Shown piece after piece: positions 23,839 to 32,193 of a DNA stretch of 45,652 nucleotides. This stretch comes from Gemmataceae bacterium (lineage in GTDB: Bacteria > Planctomycetota > Planctomycetia > Gemmatales > Gemmataceae). The stretch lies in contig JAIEMG010000252.1 in the NCBI GenBank assembly GCA_019752375.1, positions 1 to 45,652 on the forward strand, read 5' to 3'. A program made the translations under genes and the position numbers. The notes under the pieces are model-generated. The model made no database searches. It was given only the letters and a program-made list of their open reading frames with translations, and was not told the DNA's origin. Within the stretch, counting starts at the first letter, position 1, and each line of letters starts with the position of its first letter.

Positions 23839-23975
23839 GGCGAGCGTCGAGGCGTAAGCCCGACGTGTTCGGGGTCGTAGTCCACGTCGGGTGGTGTCTA
23901 CATCGGGCGGTGTCTACTTCGGGTGGTGTCTACTTCGGGTGGTGTCCACGTCGCGCTTACGCCTCGACGCTCGCC
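23839..23975. repeat. Long inverted repeat, GGCGAGCGTCG family, copy 2
   Basis: The arms 23839-23867 (starts GGCGAGCGTCGAGGCGTAAG) and 23947-23975 match at 28 of 29 positions. The 79-base interior holds a 16-bp tandem repeat (23883-23946). The element starts 5 bp after the cupin stop and ends 62 bp before the next gene. The arms are the same family as 21778-21849: they differ at a few internal bases, each compensated on the opposite arm, so the stem is conserved rather than the sequence. Confidence 0.88.
23883..23946 (+). repeat. 16-bp tandem repeat, four copies
   Basis: Units start at 23883, 23899, 23915 and 23931, with consensus TACTTCGGGTGGTGTC. The last two are identical; the first begins CACGTCGG, which copies the inner end of the inverted-repeat arm. 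The array seems to have grown from that arm by slippage. Confidence 0.9.
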
Positions 23976-24037
23976 GGGGACTTGAACCGGCAGCGTCCTC
24001 CGCCCATCCCTGAGTCAACAAGTTGAGGAACGCATCC

Positions 24038-24964
24038 ATGAACAAGAAACTCTCCATCGGCAGCTGGGCTTACATCTTCAACCAGGACCAGCCGACCAAC
24101 GATTTTCACGTCGTCCTGCACAAGCTCCAGGATCTGGGATACGAAGGCGTCGAGCTGGGCAGCTTTGGCGTGCATCCGACGCCGAACTCGCACCCGACCA
24201 AGGCGTCGCGGCAGAAACTGAAGAAGGAAGTGGCCGATCACGGCCTGGAGTTCAGCGGCATTGCGGTGGACCTGTGGGGCTTCAAGAAGCCGGGGCCGTC
24301 GATCCTCGATGAGAACCCGGTGCCCTACGTGGCCGCGTTCCTTGGCTTCACCGCGTTTGCGTCGGACCTGGGCATCAAGACGATCCGCGTGGACAGCGTC
24401 GAGCCGCCGGACTTCTTCGAGACGTCGAAGATGGACCCGAAGCTCGGCATGGACCGAGCAGTAGCCGTCTGGGACAAGTGCAGCAAGATCGCGGCCGACC
24501 ACGGCATGAACGTCTGCTGGGAATTCGAGCCGGGATTTCTGTTCAACAAGCCGTCCGAAGTGTTCCAGATCGTCGATGCCGTCCGCGCCCAGGGCAACGC
24601 CAACTTCGGCGTGTTGTACGACACTTGCCATGCGCACATGTGCGCCGTCGTCGCCGCTAACCAGGTCGGGACGAAGGAAACGCTGCCCGGCGGCGAACTG
24701 GAGATGCTCAAGAAGCTCAAGGGCAAGATCACGCACGTCCATCTCATCGACTCGGACGGCTCCCTCAACGAGCACCAGACCAGCACGCACAACCCGTTCG
24801 GCACGGGCAAGCTGAACTTCGACCAGCTCATGCCGGAAATCCTTCAGTGCGGAGTGCCCAACGACTGGTGGTGTGTCGATCTCTGCTTCTGGCCCCACGC
24901 CTGGGACGTGACGGCCGACTCGAAGCGCTTCCTGGACAAGCTGCGGCAAAAATTCGTGGCATAG
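24038..24964 (+). CDS. Sugar phosphate isomerase/epimerase (xylose isomerase-like TIM barrel)
   Basis: A 308-residue AP-endonuclease-2/xylose-isomerase-like TIM barrel, the class that includes tagatose/psicose epimerases and inosose isomerases. Metal-ligand regions are visible: [10 protein letters not shown] (Glu), [11 protein letters not shown] (Asp/His), [12 protein letters not shown] (His) and a C-terminal VDLCFWP. The start [13 protein letters not shown] and [14 protein letters not shown] is typical. The ATG at 24038 follows GAGGA (24025-24029) by 8 bases. It lies between the cupin and Gfo/Idh/MocA genes, so the three probably act on one sugar or cyclitol (inference). Substrate not identifiable. 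Confidence 0.88.
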   Translation: MNKKLSIGSWAYIFNQDQPTNDFHVVLHKLQDLGYEGVELGSFGVHPTPNSHPTKASRQKLKKEVADHGLEFSGIAVDLWGFKKPGPSILDENPVPYVAAFLGFTAFASDLGIKTIRVDSVEPPDFFETSKMDPKLGMDRAVAVWDKCSKIAADHGMNVCWEFEPGFLFNKPSEVFQIVDAVRAQGNANFGVLYDTCHAHMCAVVAANQVGTKETLPGGELEMLKKLKGKITHVHLIDSDGSLNEHQTSTHNPFGTGKLNFDQLMPEILQCGVPNDWWCVDLCFWPHAWDVTADSKRFLDKLRQKFVA

Positions 24965-24974
24965 AAAATACAAC

Positions 24975-25077
24975 TCACCACAGAGGCACAGAGGACACAG
25001 AGAAAACACAAAGACGAGGCAGTTCGCCTTTGTCTTTCCTTGGTGTTTTCTCTGTGCCCTCTGTGCCTCTGTGGTGA
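24975..25077. repeat. Long inverted repeat (CACAGAGGCACAGAGG type)
   Basis: The arms 24975-25009 (starts TCACCACAGAGGCACAGAGG) and 25043-25077 match at 34 of 35 positions. The interior contains AAAGAC (25010-25015) against GTCTTT (25032-25037), extending the stem. It begins 11 bp after the isomerase stop and ends 23 bp before the next start. This 'CCACAGAGGCACAGAGGACACAGAG' type of intergenic repeat occurs, as I recall, in many unrelated environmental genomes, where its antisense frames are sometimes wrongly annotated as proteins. Confidence 0.9.
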
Positions 25078-25100
25078 ATCTCTTCATGGAGACTTGCACC

Positions 25101-26243
<1,143 letters not shown>

Positions 26244-26256
26244 GAGGGTGGCGACC

Positions 26257-26695
26257 ATGTTAGCCCCAGCGGAGCAACCCGATGACAACCAGCCCGACGA
26301 ACCATGTTCCGTGGGGAATGGAACGGGTAGAATGGTGTATCGGGCCATGCGTGAAGACCCGGCAGGTGGGCCGTTGATTGGCCTTTCAGCGCGAAGCCTG
26401 GGCATCCGGCCGCAGATCGACATTCTCGTCGTGAGCGGTCAGGTGCAGCCGTTGACGGGCGGCATGTCGGTGGCGCCGGATGATCCCGCAAACTTGCACC
26501 GACTGCGGCGCCCCCCCATACGGCGGTTCCGGCAAAGACCCGGTGTGGGGCCTGTGCCTCGATCACCTGGGCGTGGACCTTCGATTCCGACAGGACTCTC
26601 AGGTGCATGGCCTCATCGAACCCGAGCACGCAATGACATTGGATGAGTTTCAGCAGGCGATCGCGGCCACGAAGCCTTACTGGAAGAAGCCATGA
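26257..26695 (+). pseudogene. Tse2-like toxin-fold protein, frameshifted at a C7 tract
   Basis: Two overlapping frames together spell one protein of about 145 residues. Frame one from 26257 reads MVYRAMREDPAGGPLIG, then LTGGMSVAPDDPANLHRLRR. At the seven-C run 26511-26517 the frame must shift by one base to continue YGGSGKDPVWGLCLDHLG, and later HGLIEPEHAMTLDEFQ and KPYWKKP up to the stop at 26693-26695. With six Cs the reading would be seamless. The GGMSVAPD pattern, the HG-IEP stretch and the ending resemble, from memory, a widespread small family related to Tse2-type ADP-ribosyltransferase-fold toxins; this assignment is tentative. The ATG at 26257 has AGAGGG 8 bases upstream. Its stop overlaps the start of the next gene, suggesting an obligate pair. 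A sequencing error in the C tract is possible. Confidence 0.55.
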
Positions 26696-26943
26696 TGACC
26701 GCCGACTTGCAGCGGAGCTTAGAAGTCGCCTTCCGGACCGGCCAACCCCTGGAGGAAATTGTGGCCATGCTGCGCCACTTCAAAGCACAGGGAGTGACGC
26801 AGGGTGAGGCCTACGCGCTGTTGGAGGAGATGAGGAGAACGGCCGCCACCGAGGCCGCCGAGGACCGAATTCTGGAGGTCGCCGATTTCGTTGCAGGATT
26901 TTGCTCACCGCACATGAATATCTGGGACACGCCGGCTGGATGA
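26692..26943 (+). CDS. Small partner protein of the toxin-like gene (possible immunity/antitoxin)
   Basis: An 83-residue acidic, mostly helical protein whose ATG overlaps the stop of the preceding gene (ATGA), so translation is probably coupled. The C-terminal stretch EDRILEVADFVAGFCSPHMN looks conserved-protein-like, and there is no signal peptide or membrane segment. I do not recognise a named family. The tight coupling to a toxin-fold-like gene suggests a cognate antitoxin or immunity protein. That is inference from arrangement only. Confidence 0.6.
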   Translation: MMTADLQRSLEVAFRTGQPLEEIVAMLRHFKAQGVTQGEAYALLEEMRRTAATEAAEDRILEVADFVAGFCSPHMNIWDTPAG

Positions 26944-26959
26944 CTGTCATCCACACCAC

Positions 26960-27031
26960 ACGCAGCTCGTGCTGGATGGGATCCTCGACTCGGCAAAGAG
27001 CCAGAGGTGGGTTACAGTCGGCTCTGCGTGA
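26960..27031 (+). pseudogene. Orphan 3' end of a Gfo/Idh/MocA gene
   Basis: Bases 26960-27019 repeat 26172-26231, the 3' end of the intact oxidoreductase gene, with a few mismatches, several of them silent. The translation [20 protein letters not shown] matches [20 protein letters not shown] and then reaches a stop at 27029-27031. Only the last 23 codons remain. It appears to be the remnant of a second, paralogous oxidoreductase gene whose body was lost or replaced by the two-gene module before it. The alternative is an old duplication made on insertion. Confidence 0.85.
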
Positions 27032-27063
27032 AAGGTCGGTTTACCCACGATAGGACTTCGCCC

Positions 27064-27453
27064 ATGAAACTGGCTGAACTGCAACCGGCAACGATCGAGC
27101 GCATCAAGAAGCTGCTCTACGACCGAATCATCGAGAAACATGAGGGCCCGGAACGCTGGACGTGGCTGTTGTTCCACGACGGCGCCGACTTTCTGTTCAT
27201 TGACGGAAAGTACGTACTACTCCCTGTTCCCAAGGACCATCACAAGAACATCACGGTACTTAGGAGCTTCACGGGCGCATCGGGCGACAGCCTGGTACTG
27301 TTCTTGAAGGACACCGCGTTCGTCCGTGAACCGCGCAATGAGGATTCGATGGCGGGCTTCATTGCGATTTGTGACAGGCTGCCTGGCGAGGACTTTTTCG
27401 TCGCCATTGTATATCACGAGTGGTTCATCTCAGCGGGATACAAGCTGGCCTGA
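27064..27453 (+). CDS. Hypothetical protein
   Basis: A 129-residue soluble protein that I do not recognise. It has alternating hydrophobic strands (WTWLLFHDGADFLFIDGKYVL, then DSLVLFLKDTAFV and DFFVAIVYHEWFIS) suggesting a compact alpha/beta fold, with an N-terminal helix rich in charged residues. No signal peptide, membrane segment or Cys cluster is seen. The ATG at 27064 lies 32 bp after the orphan gene fragment. Its position beside the toxin-like pair makes an immunity-type role possible but unproven. Confidence 0.6.
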   Translation: MKLAELQPATIERIKKLLYDRIIEKHEGPERWTWLLFHDGADFLFIDGKYVLLPVPKDHHKNITVLRSFTGASGDSLVLFLKDTAFVREPRNEDSMAGFIAICDRLPGEDFFVAIVYHEWFISAGYKLA

Positions 27454-27572
27454 CGATGTCGGGGGGGCCGGGCCGGATTCTTCGAGATTGCGGCGGTGCA
27501 ACCAGCCGCTGCACGCATCTTCGGGGCGTCGAAGACTCCGCCCCCGCTATACGCCGTTCGGGAGACATTGGG

Positions 27573-28415
27573 ATGACAGTTCCGCTCGCCGCACGATTTG
27601 CCGTGCTAACTTGCCTCGCGTTCGCCGCCCTTTCCGCAGGCGCGGGATGCAGCCAGCAACGCCCAACGACGCCCGGGCGACCGGCGCAATCGTCTCCAAG
27701 CATTACGGCCCCGACGGCGTCCCCTCCCTCTCACCCCATTCTGTTTCAGCCCATGTTTGTCTGGCAAGGCGCAGATCCCACATGCCAGGGTACCGGTTTT
27801 CTGGCGAAAGCCCCGAATGGCAAGATCGCCGCAGTGACCAGCGGCCATTTTCTAAACCGCGACGGCCCACGATTGACGGAGGCACGCTGGCTGGATGTTC
27901 GCACAAACGAGGTGGCGATTCGGCTCACCAAGAGCTGGGGCCCGCCGGGCGGGGAGGGCGTTACCGAGCCCGTCGTTGATCTCCGCGGGGACTACTTGTT
28001 GATGCCAGTCGACGAAAAAGTTGCGGACGAACTTGTGCTTGAACTGGATACCCGCAAACAGCCGGCGGTCGGCGAACGAGTCTGGCTTCCGAACAAGGAC
28101 TCAGACGCCAAACTTGGCTACGAGCTGGTGAGTGGAAAAGTCACGGAGGCTACAGAAAAGTACTCCACAGTCGAACTGGATCGAGCCATCAAGCTCCAAT
28201 CCCAAAGCGGTTCGCCGTTTATCAGTCAGTCGACCGGCAAAGTTATCGGGACGCTTTCACGGGCGCCGGGCAGTGAAGGAAAGACTGTTTTGGTCCTCGC
28301 ACCGGCACGCGCGCTGGTCGACGCCCTGTCTCGTGAGGGCAACTTCCCACTTCTCCTCGATGTCATTGGCAAGGCCAAGAAACGCGGAAAGCCAAACGAT
28401 TGCTGCTCCCGCTGA
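27573..28415 (+). CDS. Lipoprotein with trypsin-like peptidase fold
   Basis: A 280-residue exported protein. The N-terminus has a hydrophobic signal ending in the lipobox LSAGAGC with Cys26, followed by a Pro/Ser/Thr-rich linker. The rest looks like a chymotrypsin-fold serine protease: GTGFLAKAPNGKIAAVTSGH places His92, DLRGDYLLMPVDE places Asp140, and QSQSGSPFIS places Ser212 in an SGSP version of the usual GDSGGP. All three triad positions are therefore filled, but the flanks are atypical and activity is uncertain. The ATG at 27573 follows GGAG (27561-27564) by 8 bases. It converges with the glycosyltransferase gene, with 26 bp between stops. Confidence 0.72.
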   Translation: MTVPLAARFAVLTCLAFAALSAGAGCSQQRPTTPGRPAQSSPSITAPTASPPSHPILFQPMFVWQGADPTCQGTGFLAKAPNGKIAAVTSGHFLNRDGPRLTEARWLDVRTNEVAIRLTKSWGPPGGEGVTEPVVDLRGDYLLMPVDEKVADELVLELDTRKQPAVGERVWLPNKDSDAKLGYELVSGKVTEATEKYSTVELDRAIKLQSQSGSPFISQSTGKVIGTLSRAPGSEGKTVLVLAPARALVDALSREGNFPLLLDVIGKAKKRGKPNDCCSR

Positions 28416-28441
28416 GTCCATGAACAAGTCGCTTCACGTCA

Positions 28442-29713
28442 TCAAGGCCGGGGAGTGGCGCGCGGACCGAACGAGGGGAGTGCTTCGAGTGCCTGGGCGA
28501 CCTCCTCCAGCGGGCGGGCGTCGCGCAGGCGCTGGGCCAGCACCCGACACTGGGAGGCAACCGCGGGAGAATCCAGCAGCTCGCGCAGGGCGGGCGCCAC
28601 CAGGGATGCGGCGTAGGTGTCGTGGGGAACAGTGCGCGCCACGCCCAGGCGCTCCAGTCGGGCGGCGTTGTCAGGCTGATCGTAGGCGAAGGGGACCACT
28701 AGCTGCGGTATGCCTGCCGCCAGCGCCTGGGCCAGTGTTCCGATGCCGCCGTGATGGACCAGCGCGGCGACTCGCGGGAGAAGTTCGCCAAACGGCAGGT
28801 AATCGAAGTGGCGGATGCCGTCGGGCAGGTTGGCCGGCAGTTGTTCCTTGAAACGCGTCAGCAGGATGCCTCGACGCCCCAGTGTTCGACAGGCGGCCAC
28901 GGACTCGGCAAAGATCTCCTTCGCCTGCCGCATGCCGGTGCCGAAGGTGAAAACCACCGGCGGCGATCCGGCATCGAGAAACTCCTTTGCTTCGGGCGAA
29001 ATGGCTTCCACCCCGCCTTCATCGTACAGCGGAAAACCGGTCACGCGCAGCGACGGCGGCCAGTCGGGTTGCGGTGTGCCGAACCAGTCGGGAAACATGC
29101 CGATCTGAAGCTGCGGCGAGCGGAACCACTCGTAAAACCCACTGCTCACCGGCGGCAGCCCCAGTTCGGCCCGGACCGCGTTGACTTGCGGCCCGAACTG
29201 GCCGTCGAGCCAGCGATCCACAAAGCGAATCCACAACCGTCGATAGAAAATCGGCGACCAGCGCGGCAAGAGATAGCGATAGCCCTCGGGCACGAGATAG
29301 ACGCTGCGAATAAAGGTCGGTTGCAGCAGAACCGTCGCCAACGGCACGCCGAGCTTATCGTGCGCCAGCCGGGCGCCGATGGCCATGGGCGGCCCGGCGA
29401 TGATTGTCTCACCGGGTTCGTACCGGGCAACAATCTCCTGATACAGCGGCCGGACGGCAGGCAAGAACATTTCGCGGAAGGCAAAGGGGATGCTGCGTTT
29501 GGCGTCCCAGAAATCCGGGTCGTTGAGCTTGGTCTTGTACTCCTCGGCATCGCCCCACGGGGCGAACTCCAGCTCGGCGCGCTCGACGAGCCGTTCGAAG
29601 TAACGATTGGCCAGGAGCGTGACGCGGTGGCCGCGCCGCTTCATCGCGCGGCCGAGACCGACGAACGGATCCACATCGCCGCTGGTGCCGATGGCCGCGA
29701 GCAATATCTTCAT
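28442..29713 (-). CDS. GT1-family glycosyltransferase (MGT/UGT type)
   Basis: A 423-residue GT-B fold glycosyltransferase. The start MKILLAAIGTSGDVDPFVGLGRAMKRRGHRVTL is typical of sterol/macrolide glycosyltransferases. The C-terminal nucleotide-sugar binding signature is complete: RVAALVHHGGIGTLAQALAAG, then PQLVVPFAYDQPDNAARLERLG, the bacterial form of the UGT motif. Such enzymes transfer a sugar from UDP- or TDP-sugar to lipids, sterols or polyketides. It is the last gene of a minus-strand run that also contains a sulfotransferase, a hydrolase and a P450, suggesting decoration of a hydrophobic small molecule (inference). The ATG at 29713 has only a weak AGGTAG upstream. Confidence 0.88.
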   Translation of the reverse strand: MKILLAAIGTSGDVDPFVGLGRAMKRRGHRVTLLANRYFERLVERAELEFAPWGDAEEYKTKLNDPDFWDAKRSIPFAFREMFLPAVRPLYQEIVARYEPGETIIAGPPMAIGARLAHDKLGVPLATVLLQPTFIRSVYLVPEGYRYLLPRWSPIFYRRLWIRFVDRWLDGQFGPQVNAVRAELGLPPVSSGFYEWFRSPQLQIGMFPDWFGTPQPDWPPSLRVTGFPLYDEGGVEAISPEAKEFLDAGSPPVVFTFGTGMRQAKEIFAESVAACRTLGRRGILLTRFKEQLPANLPDGIRHFDYLPFGELLPRVAALVHHGGIGTLAQALAAGIPQLVVPFAYDQPDNAARLERLGVARTVPHDTYAASLVAPALRELLDSPAVASQCRVLAQRLRDARPLEEVAQALEALPSFGPRATPRP

Positions 29714-29808
29714 GTACTACCTGTCGTCTGTTCCTCCGAGCCCGAAAGCGCTCGGGCGTGGGTGCTTCCTTCGCAGTCAGAGTATGTCCCGGCTGCCGGC
29801 GGCGTCGC

Positions 29809-30564
29809 TTAAAGATATACCTCGTACCGTGTGCCTTCCAGGGCGTCGTGAATCTCGTGCCAGTTGGCCACCTCTTCGCTCAACGGCAACTTGGCCTGCT
29901 TCCGGAGTTTTTGCGGCAACGGCATCGACTCGATGTCCAGAAGCGTCTCGATCCGCTGCATCGTGTCCTCGAAGCGGTCGCAGACGTCCGCGTGGTACTC
30001 GATGGTGAGCAGCGGGTGGCTGGCGAACGTCGACTGCATCTGCTCGAAGTACTCTATGTTCTCGTCGATGTAGCGTTTGAGTTGCTCCGTGTCGATGGTC
30101 AGCGGTGTATGCGCGGCTGTGCCGGCGGGCGCATTCGCCATCTGCAGCCATTCGTGCGTGCGGTTCGCAATCGCATAGGACACGAATGCCTCGAGCAGAC
30201 GTTTGCGATAGAGGTGGATGATGCGGATGTCCCGGTTCGCGGCCAGCCAGTCCCAGAATGCAACCGTCCCTCGATCGCGCAGGTGGGTATAAAACAGCTT
30301 GAAACCAGCCGCCTTCTTCTCCGCGGGAGAGGGCCAGCCGTAGACATTTTTCTCCAGGTACGCCACCGGATCGGTCCCATCGTGGTAATAGTCGTTCAGG
30401 GGAATGGTGAATTGGCTCGAGGCCTCCTGCCACGCTTTTCGCTCCGCTTCGACCGGATGGAACAACTCGCCACGCATCACCACGGCCGGGTGCGATCCCA
30501 GGGCCAAGCCCACCAGATTGGATCCCGTCCGCGGGGACGCCAGCAGCACAAAACGCTCCAGCAC
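29809..30564 (-). CDS. Sulfotransferase (Stf0/NodH-like)
   Basis: A 251-residue PAPS-dependent sulfotransferase. The 5'-phosphosulfate-binding loop is LLASPRTGSNLVG (residues about 7-19), and LRDRGTVAFWDWLAANRDIR with IIHLYRKRLLEAFVSYAIA follows as the 3'-phosphate region. PRTGSN is the loop form found in Stf0/NodH-type enzymes acting on glycolipids and carbohydrates. I chose the GTG at 30564 because AAGGAG lies 7 bases upstream and the protein then begins directly at the beta strand before the loop; the frame is open further upstream without a good start. It follows the alpha/beta hydrolase by 26 bp. Confidence 0.82.
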   Translation of the reverse strand: MLERFVLLASPRTGSNLVGLALGSHPAVVMRGELFHPVEAERKAWQEASSQFTIPLNDYYHDGTDPVAYLEKNVYGWPSPAEKKAAGFKLFYTHLRDRGTVAFWDWLAANRDIRIIHLYRKRLLEAFVSYAIANRTHEWLQMANAPAGTAAHTPLTIDTEQLKRYIDENIEYFEQMQSTFASHPLLTIEYHADVCDRFEDTMQRIETLLDIESMPLPQKLRKQAKLPLSEEVANWHEIHDALEGTRYEVYL

Positions 30565-30590
30565 GGCATCACTCCTTCCAGGTGGCCCCG

Positions 30591-31487
30591 TTACTTCAAA
30601 TTCTCTTGCAGAAATCGCACCGCCTCTTCCAGACACGGGTTGAAGACACCGCGCGGCCAGGCGCCGTGGCCTTGCCCCGGCACCTCGACGAGGCGAGCCG
30701 ACGCGCCGACCGCCTGCAACCTGGTCGCAAGAAGGCGGGAATGCTCGATCGGCACAATGTCATCCGCGGTACCGTGAAAGAACAGGTGCGGTGGCATCCC
30801 CGGACGAACGTAGTAGACGGGCGACGCCCTTTCGTAAAGCTCCGGATGCATGGCGAAGGTCCCGCCAAGGACGGACAGCATCAGCCGCTTCTCGTAGCGA
30901 TCCCGCCAGCTCTGCAACGTGAAGTCGGTGGGCCCGAAGAAGCTGACCACGGCATCGACCCGACTCGACTGCTCGGGATGGACGCCCTCCCCTTCCAGCC
31001 CGTCCGAAGGATTGGTCACGCCCAGCAGGCAGGCAAGCTGCGCGCCGGACGAGAAGCCGAGAGCGCCGATCCGTTCCGGGTCAATGTTATACTTCGCCGC
31101 ATTGGCTCGCAGCCAGCGCACCGCCGCCTTGCAGTCCTCGATCTGGGCGGGGTATTTGTCTTTCGGAGCCAGCCGATACGACAGTTCCGCAGCCGCAAAG
31201 CCGTGTTCGGCGAGCATCTCGTCCAGGATGTGCATCGAGTCTGGCTGGGCAATCCACTCCCAACCGCCGCCTGGAATAGTGACCAGGGCCGGAAACGGCC
31301 CGCCCGAAAGCGGCATCGCCAGGTCCAGCGTCAACTCTTGGCCGTTGGCATGGCCGTAGACGACACCGGTTTCAATGCGCAAGTGCCGGGCCTTGACGCG
31401 AAATAGGGCGCGGAGGAGTTTCTTCCACCACCAATCCTTGACGGCGGCGGCATGGCGGGTGAGCCAGGTTTCTGCGGGTGGTTCCAT
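30591..31487 (-). CDS. Alpha/beta hydrolase, BD-FAE/Aes-type esterase
   Basis: A 298-residue carboxylesterase-type hydrolase. The oxyanion motif is IPGGGWE (residues 71-77, a variant of HGGG), the nucleophile elbow is GFSSG with Ser146, and the remaining triad members are Asp242 or 243 in FHGTADDIVP and His274 in GQGHGAW. No signal peptide is obvious. The stretch SYRLAPKDKYPAQIEDCKAA is characteristic of the hormone-sensitive-lipase/BD-FAE group that acts on acylated small molecules or sugars. It lies 44 bp after the preceding minus-strand gene and 26 bp before a sulfotransferase gene, consistent with one transcript. Confidence 0.88.
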   Translation of the reverse strand: MEPPAETWLTRHAAAVKDWWWKKLLRALFRVKARHLRIETGVVYGHANGQELTLDLAMPLSGGPFPALVTIPGGGWEWIAQPDSMHILDEMLAEHGFAAAELSYRLAPKDKYPAQIEDCKAAVRWLRANAAKYNIDPERIGALGFSSGAQLACLLGVTNPSDGLEGEGVHPEQSSRVDAVVSFFGPTDFTLQSWRDRYEKRLMLSVLGGTFAMHPELYERASPVYYVRPGMPPHLFFHGTADDIVPIEHSRLLATRLQAVGASARLVEVPGQGHGAWPRGVFNPCLEEAVRFLQENLK

Positions 31488-31531
31488 TACTCAAGCTTCT
31501 CGTGCAGTGCGGCGCGACCGTCAAAGGCGGG

Positions 31532-32185
31532 TCACGTCTTGCGAAGCAGTAGATCGACAACCCAGCAACCGCGAACGTGCTCGCCGCCTTGCCGGCAGTG
31601 GTTCAGGATGTCGGCGTTGGTGCAGCCGGCGTCTTCCAAGGCGTCGGCGAGGATCGGCAGATGGTCGAAGGCTCGTTCCAGATAGATCGAGTCGGCCAAT
31701 TGCGCGACGGTTGGTGAGAGCCAGCAAAGTTTCGGGACGGTGGATCGCAGGGGGTTGCCGAAGAGACACCGCAAAGTCATGGCCATTTGCTCAGAACCCA
31801 GATCGAGAACAATAAACCAGCCGCGTCCCCTCCTGTGTCCATGAATTACTGGAGGCTCGCCTGCGCACCATTCTGCTCCCTCCATTGCGTTCGGGGACGC
31901 TGTCAAAACAGATGCCTCGACGGCCATGTTATGTACATTGCTGGCCTTGGCAAAAATTCTCGCGGACGCATGAGCAGCTGCGAGCGCTTGCTGGTCAACG
32001 AGGCCATCTGCGAAAGCCTCTGCCACTTTAACTGCTTCCTGGCACGGTGTGTGATAAATACAATTCCACATCCGTCGGCAGCACGCGACCGAAAACAGCC
32101 GCAATTTGCGGTCGCTTGCACTGCCGCGCAGAAACTCCAGCATCGGCGTCGGGTCGGCGCAGGACAGCCATTCGACTTCCGTCAT
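31532..32185 (-). CDS. Planctomycete paralogous-family protein (MTEVEWL type)
   Basis: A 217-residue protein of a family that, from memory, is present in many copies in Gemmata-like genomes and has no known function. The start MTEVEWLSCADPTPMLEFLR, then RKLRLFSVACCRRMW, and the end LPILADALEDAGCTNADIL with HVRGCWVVDLLL are diagnostic. The middle, usually Ala/Trp-rich and variable in the family, is here replaced by a unique segment. It starts 8 bp after the P450 stop on the same strand. Base composition dips towards AT within the gene (for example around 32040-32080), unlike its neighbours, which hints at a different origin. Confidence 0.75.
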   Translation of the reverse strand: MTEVEWLSCADPTPMLEFLRGSASDRKLRLFSVACCRRMWNCIYHTPCQEAVKVAEAFADGLVDQQALAAAHASARIFAKASNVHNMAVEASVLTASPNAMEGAEWCAGEPPVIHGHRRGRGWFIVLDLGSEQMAMTLRCLFGNPLRSTVPKLCWLSPTVAQLADSIYLERAFDHLPILADALEDAGCTNADILNHCRQGGEHVRGCWVVDLLLRKT

Positions 32186-32193
32186 ACTCACCC

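Noticed and set aside
1..25077. CRISPR array
   Set aside because: The repeats seen are palindromes and a 16-bp tandem array without regular unique spacers, and no cas genes are present.
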